Assembly (NCBI GenBank): GCA_024233865.1
Contig: JACKPA010000012.1
Location: 62,001 to 126,000 of the forward strand
Source: Leptospiraceae bacterium
GTDB lineage: Bacteria > Spirochaetota > Leptospiria > Leptospirales > Leptospiraceae
Direction of reading: 5' to 3'
Length of the DNA stretch: 64,000 nt
A program made the translations under genes and the position numbers. The notes beneath the pieces were generated by a model. It was not told where the DNA came from. It searched no databases and saw only the letters and a program-made list of their open reading frames with translations. Below are positions 62,001-64,000 of this stretch, in pieces. Numbering within the stretch: position 1 is the stretch's first letter; each line of letters opens with the position of its first letter.

Positions 62001-62522
62001 GTTTCCAATTGTTTTGTAAACAAAGACCACATAGATATGCTGGTTGTTACAAACAGAAAAAGTTGGGATAACGGTATGTTAAAATTTATATTTGAGCCTT
62101 TTTTGTTTTATCTTTTTTGTTTATCCGGTTTTTCAAAAGAACTAACGTCCTTATTTGGCAAAGAAAACATCCATTTTTATATCTCTCATAAAGACGGCAT
62201 CCAAGAATTGTACTACCAATTCAGTAAAAAAGAAGCAAATGACTATCTATCCGAGCTACTAAATGACTTTACTCAACAGGATTCTTTTGATACAATCCCT
62301 TTTTCTGTCTTTGCACAAGAAAAAGGCTTAAACCCAAATTCGGAATTAGACGAGTCTACATATCGTAATCAATTGATAGAGAAAATCGAAACCGAGTCGG
62401 AAAATTCTTATAGCTTTACAGGTTTTCCGGAGTATATGGATTTGCTTCCGATTAATGTTCCAGTCAATGTCAAATCAATAATTCAAAAAAGGTTTGGAAA
62501 GATGTTTTCTTACGGTTCATGA
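59007..62522 (+). CDS. recC: Exodeoxyribonuclease V subunit gamma (RecC)
   Basis: GTG start (an ATG at 59016 is an alternative). 1171 residues, close to the usual RecC length. N-terminal helicase-like segment 'FVIVQNRNIRKWLYLEIGKKQGIATNFDF', the middle 'IYILGLGEGLFPGSEDNSLLNL' and a C-terminal nuclease-like domain lacking catalytic residues are as in RecC. RecC splits duplex ends and reads Chi within RecBCD. recB and recD are not next to it: the downstream gene converges on it. Confidence 0.9.
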   Translation: MQTMGNSQKGIDYCSATNLKDLADNFIQKSLSSKKKVEEILKPHFVIVQNRNIRKWLYLEIGKKQGIATNFDFHYFEPGLFQILSDFTPQNQYEYLDTTHFKLFVISALQNISKQKGTNFKRFFSYLHLSDTTKRPDFAPRIYQLSSMLSRYYREYELHYHLTTETSLTKVNQLNSNSKLYEEEMLIYNAIFQKDGLRDKFGKFYGKKLLTLPQLKNEVFSNPSLESNSRYNTITIFALPQVSSFHYDLIQKLSNFYQINVYQINPIYAFEIPKDATAQNIQENKSLLYLWGKPYSDGVEILRNYPNIIPQIKTQSEVKLPKQEKLLSYLQFAIQTKQYDYEISVPQDDSLQILSCPGIYREVETVYQSILTNMNQDKGLKLTDIAILTTDMQKYSSTLLSVFQGKVESNITFNINDSNAKKDSVYGNAVLSILKLSQGEFTRKEVFELIKNPCFIASAGIDREDTDVWLSLVNQLNVFHSFDSKDRSNKGYPSGDIYSWNQAFQRLRLGKMIDTDFIRQDNYFSDFEGIVSYQNFNSLGNGQLGKFFVIVEDLFKRIERLKKESGNWDSKNWKLELESLLGSFLKVPNDYQDEAIICQTLYDSLNYLDIFDTKGNIDISFVIEFLQDCLESIPTSSGNYLTGGITIASLLPLRPIPFKIIYILGLGEGLFPGSEDNSLLNLKPAFRALGDISNPERNTYLFLETLLCAEEKLYLLYNAWDIQKDEEKYPCSVLNQLISFLEENMLKCDFQKVKIPLKPNDPLYFDVSATGEMNHTDVFHVSSFQEKLLYLIEKAPKNFDWKDVENKYSLIITQNKWKQNFVPPVPHNNLSEKTSVGLYELRKFLENPIESKMNRYLGIRSGEEEDVSLAESESFFSDNLTKYQIAMDCINYYIQSVDSKNRNNPSTMELYIESFYKHLTLQSKTPESSFAELEKSNLKKELLQRIFEKELSELLKKLESDSTFYANISLGNPQGKRKKFLMFQAIQLPQWNLEVHGSVSNCFVNKDHIDMLVVTNRKSWDNGMLKFIFEPFLFYLFCLSGFSKELTSLFGKENIHFYISHKDGIQELYYQFSKKEANDYLSELLNDFTQQDSFDTIPFSVFAQEKGLNPNSELDESTYRNQLIEKIETESENSYSFTGFPEYMDLLPINVPVNVKSIIQKRFGKMFSYGS

Positions 62523-62542
62523 TTGAACTCACCTTATATTAT

Positions 62543-63817
62543 TCAAAATTTAAACGAATAACTTATATTCAAACATCGTTCTCCAAGATTTGCTTTTCCA
62601 TACGATCTATAATCAAGTCCTATTGTCCAATGCTTTGTAGGATAATCGTTCGTTGATATCCTACCGTTGTTTTCATTTAAAGTTGTTAAACCGTCATAAA
62701 CATTAAAAAGATAAATAAGGGAAAAAAGTCCAATCGACAAATTCCTTTCTCCAGATTCTACTTTGGAAACATTGTTTTCAGCGTTCGTTCTATAGTTTAG
62801 TAGGTATAAGTTTCCCGGATCGTTTGTCTGAGGAGAATTGAAATTATAGAGCCCGAAAGCTTGATTGGCATTTTCATACTTTGTATAGGTTCTATTGTAA
62901 GGGGAAGTAGGGTAGTATCTATTGTAAACTTGGTAGTATCCGATTGCCAAAAACGAAGCGGTTGTAATTGCACTCGCTTTAAGTTTTTCACCTTTTTCCC
63001 ATTGAACATAGCCAGGCACAAGTGCTTTGTACCACTGAATGGAAGGTGGTTTTGGGTAGGCAAATGTCCGAAATTCCGTTAAATCTATACTGCCTTTCCC
63101 TTTGATATAACTGAGTGGAATTTGCTCGTATTTTAATTTATCAAAAATGTATTTGGATATTTCGCTATTTGTAACTTTGTTGTCCGTATCATAATCAGCT
63201 TCACCATTCAAGCCTTCAACAAGGTGTTTGGCAAACTTGCCCATGCTGCTTGAGTGGTCTTCACAGCTACATTTGCTAGGAGGTGTAGCGTAGAGCAAAG
63301 TTCTTGTTTTGTTTGCTTGTTCGGAGTTTAAACTGGGCCATTTGGATATTTCTTGATCTACACCTTTCCGAAAAGTATCAATTAGCAGTGTATAACCTTT
63401 AATTTTGGATTTGTCCAGATGGTTTATGATTTGTTTTAGGAGAATGTGTGTATCGGTCAAAGCCAAAGAGCCATTTTTCCCGTGGCCGGAAAAAAATATT
63501 AGAATCGAATCGTTTTCACTTGCCGTTTCTAAAATGCTTTCGAGCAAAGCTAAAACATTATCTTTGCGTGGATAATAGGCAGAATCGGTATTCATAATAT
63601 CTGTCATTTTGTAGGTTATTGTTGTTGGTTTCCCATATTTACTAAGAGTTGCAGTAAGATTATTGGCTTCATTTTGAGGGTAGTGCAAGGGGATATTTTT
63701 ATATTCGCCATAATGATACCTACCGATACCAATAATAATCGCATGGTTGATTCCGCTTTCTGCTAGTAAGGAAAATGAAAATAGCAATAAGGCAGAATAA
63801 AAGACTATTTTTCTCAT
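62543..63817 (-). CDS. Caspase-like (C14) protein lacking the catalytic Cys, with a DUF5683-like C-terminus
   Basis: 424 residues. Signal peptide, then a caspase-type domain (about 22-235) with 'AIIIGIGRYHYG', 'ILIFFSGHGKNGSLAL' (His of the dyad present) and 'YTLLIDTFRKGVDQ'. In active members this last motif reads D.CR.G; here the Cys is Phe (TTT instead of TGT), so proteolysis is not expected. The C-terminal region (about 260-420) has 'ALVPGYVQWEKGEKLKASAI', hydrophobic segments and a Tyr-rich end, like the protein at 2.9 kb. Probably a periplasmic pseudoenzyme or binding protein. Confidence 0.82.
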   Translation of the reverse strand: MRKIVFYSALLLFSFSLLAESGINHAIIIGIGRYHYGEYKNIPLHYPQNEANNLTATLSKYGKPTTITYKMTDIMNTDSAYYPRKDNVLALLESILETASENDSILIFFSGHGKNGSLALTDTHILLKQIINHLDKSKIKGYTLLIDTFRKGVDQEISKWPSLNSEQANKTRTLLYATPPSKCSCEDHSSSMGKFAKHLVEGLNGEADYDTDNKVTNSEISKYIFDKLKYEQIPLSYIKGKGSIDLTEFRTFAYPKPPSIQWYKALVPGYVQWEKGEKLKASAITTASFLAIGYYQVYNRYYPTSPYNRTYTKYENANQAFGLYNFNSPQTNDPGNLYLLNYRTNAENNVSKVESGERNLSIGLFSLIYLFNVYDGLTTLNENNGRISTNDYPTKHWTIGLDYRSYGKANLGERCLNISYSFKF

Positions 63818-63960
63818 TTGTATTTCGCTTTTTAGTAATGATAATTTTTCTTTTGTATTTAGCTATGATTTTTTTATTTAGGTGTAAAAAATATACCATG
63901 GGTAAAAAGACTTACAATTCGTTTATCGAGCTTAGCTGAAATAAACCTTATTTTATTGCT

Positions 63961-63982
63961 CATTTCGACAAGCTCAGGTGAG
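63961..63982. repeat. Degenerate palindromic repeat at the window end
   Basis: CATTTCGACAAGCTCAGGTGAG is a variant of the TTCGACTACGCTCA family. The preceding 140 nt (63818-63960) are AT-rich, with no gene seen. Confidence 0.5.
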
Positions 63983-64000
63983 AGGTATCCTTAATTCATC

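Noticed and set aside
1..64000. tRNA, rRNA and CRISPR arrays
   Set aside because: Gene-free gaps were read on both strands; none showed a cloverleaf, rRNA segment or regularly spaced repeats. A tRNA/rRNA search program could still find something missed by eye.

Overview
The window looks like chromosomal DNA of a low-GC spirochaete of the Leptospira group. This is inferred from several things: many lipoproteins with loose spirochaetal lipoboxes (often ending Asn-Cys or Ser-Cys), many TTG starts, 4-bp ATGA gene overlaps, EpmA, a SpoIIE-type phosphatase, a SiaB/SiaC/STAS partner-switch set, RHS proteins with the HPDHLGS motif, and several solitary MBOAT acyltransferases. No rRNA, tRNA, CRISPR array or complete insertion sequence was seen.

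Layout. 0-2.8 kb: a 5'-truncated HAMP-SpoIIE phosphatase and epmA. 2.9-8.1 kb: a tight minus-strand operon of adenylate cyclase, a FecR-like protein and a protein with a DUF5683-like end. 8.3-12.8 kb: two Bor-like lipoproteins, a Ca/cation exchanger, MeaB and an MBOAT gene frameshifted at a T10 run. 13.0-19.6 kb: a complete plasmid-type replication and partition module. It has a three-gene minus-strand operon led by a degenerate AAA+/Fis regulator, a divergent ParA-ParB pair, two long perfect palindromes, a rep promoter with a long leader, a 13-codon leader peptide, a probable antisense RNA with its own terminator, and a winged-helix initiator whose C-terminus resembles DnaA domain I. Degenerate copies of the palindrome core lie at both edges. 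Genes tend to point away from this module (minus on its left, plus on its right), so it may be the origin of a second chromosome or chromid, or an integrated plasmid.

19.8-31.5 kb: a phage-fibre-like surface protein with eight 32-residue repeats; a run of metF, lipoprotein, mrfA-like helicase, mrfB-like exonuclease and a helical-repeat protein; photolyase; and two envelope proteins. 31.5-39 kb: an accessory region rich in decayed genes and short palindromic repeats, with a truncated lipoprotein, a beta-barrel protein, a PPC-domain lipoprotein, a collapsed SpvB/RHS gene, a Uma2 nuclease, and YceI with a membrane partner. 39-45 kb: a nucleotidyltransferase-like pair, a YwqK/MORN-like lipoprotein, a polytopic membrane protein, ferrochelatase and an outer-membrane barrel.

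45.2-47.8 kb: a second ParA-ParB pair (with the same 17-nt gene overlap as the first) followed by a lysine-rich histone-H1-like protein. 47.8-53.6 kb: an acyltransferase, a cNMP-binding protein, and an adhE-STAS-siaB-siaC operon. 53.9-64 kb: outer-membrane and lipoproteins, an intact MBOAT, a saccharopine-dehydrogenase-like reductase, a DUF1304 protein, RecC without RecB or RecD, and a caspase-like protein that has lost its catalytic cysteine.

The most notable items are the 13-19.6 kb replicon module with its palindromes and antisense RNA, the second ParAB plus histone-like protein, three long homopolymer tracts that look like contingency loci, and a dispersed palindromic repeat that adds peptide segments to proteins.
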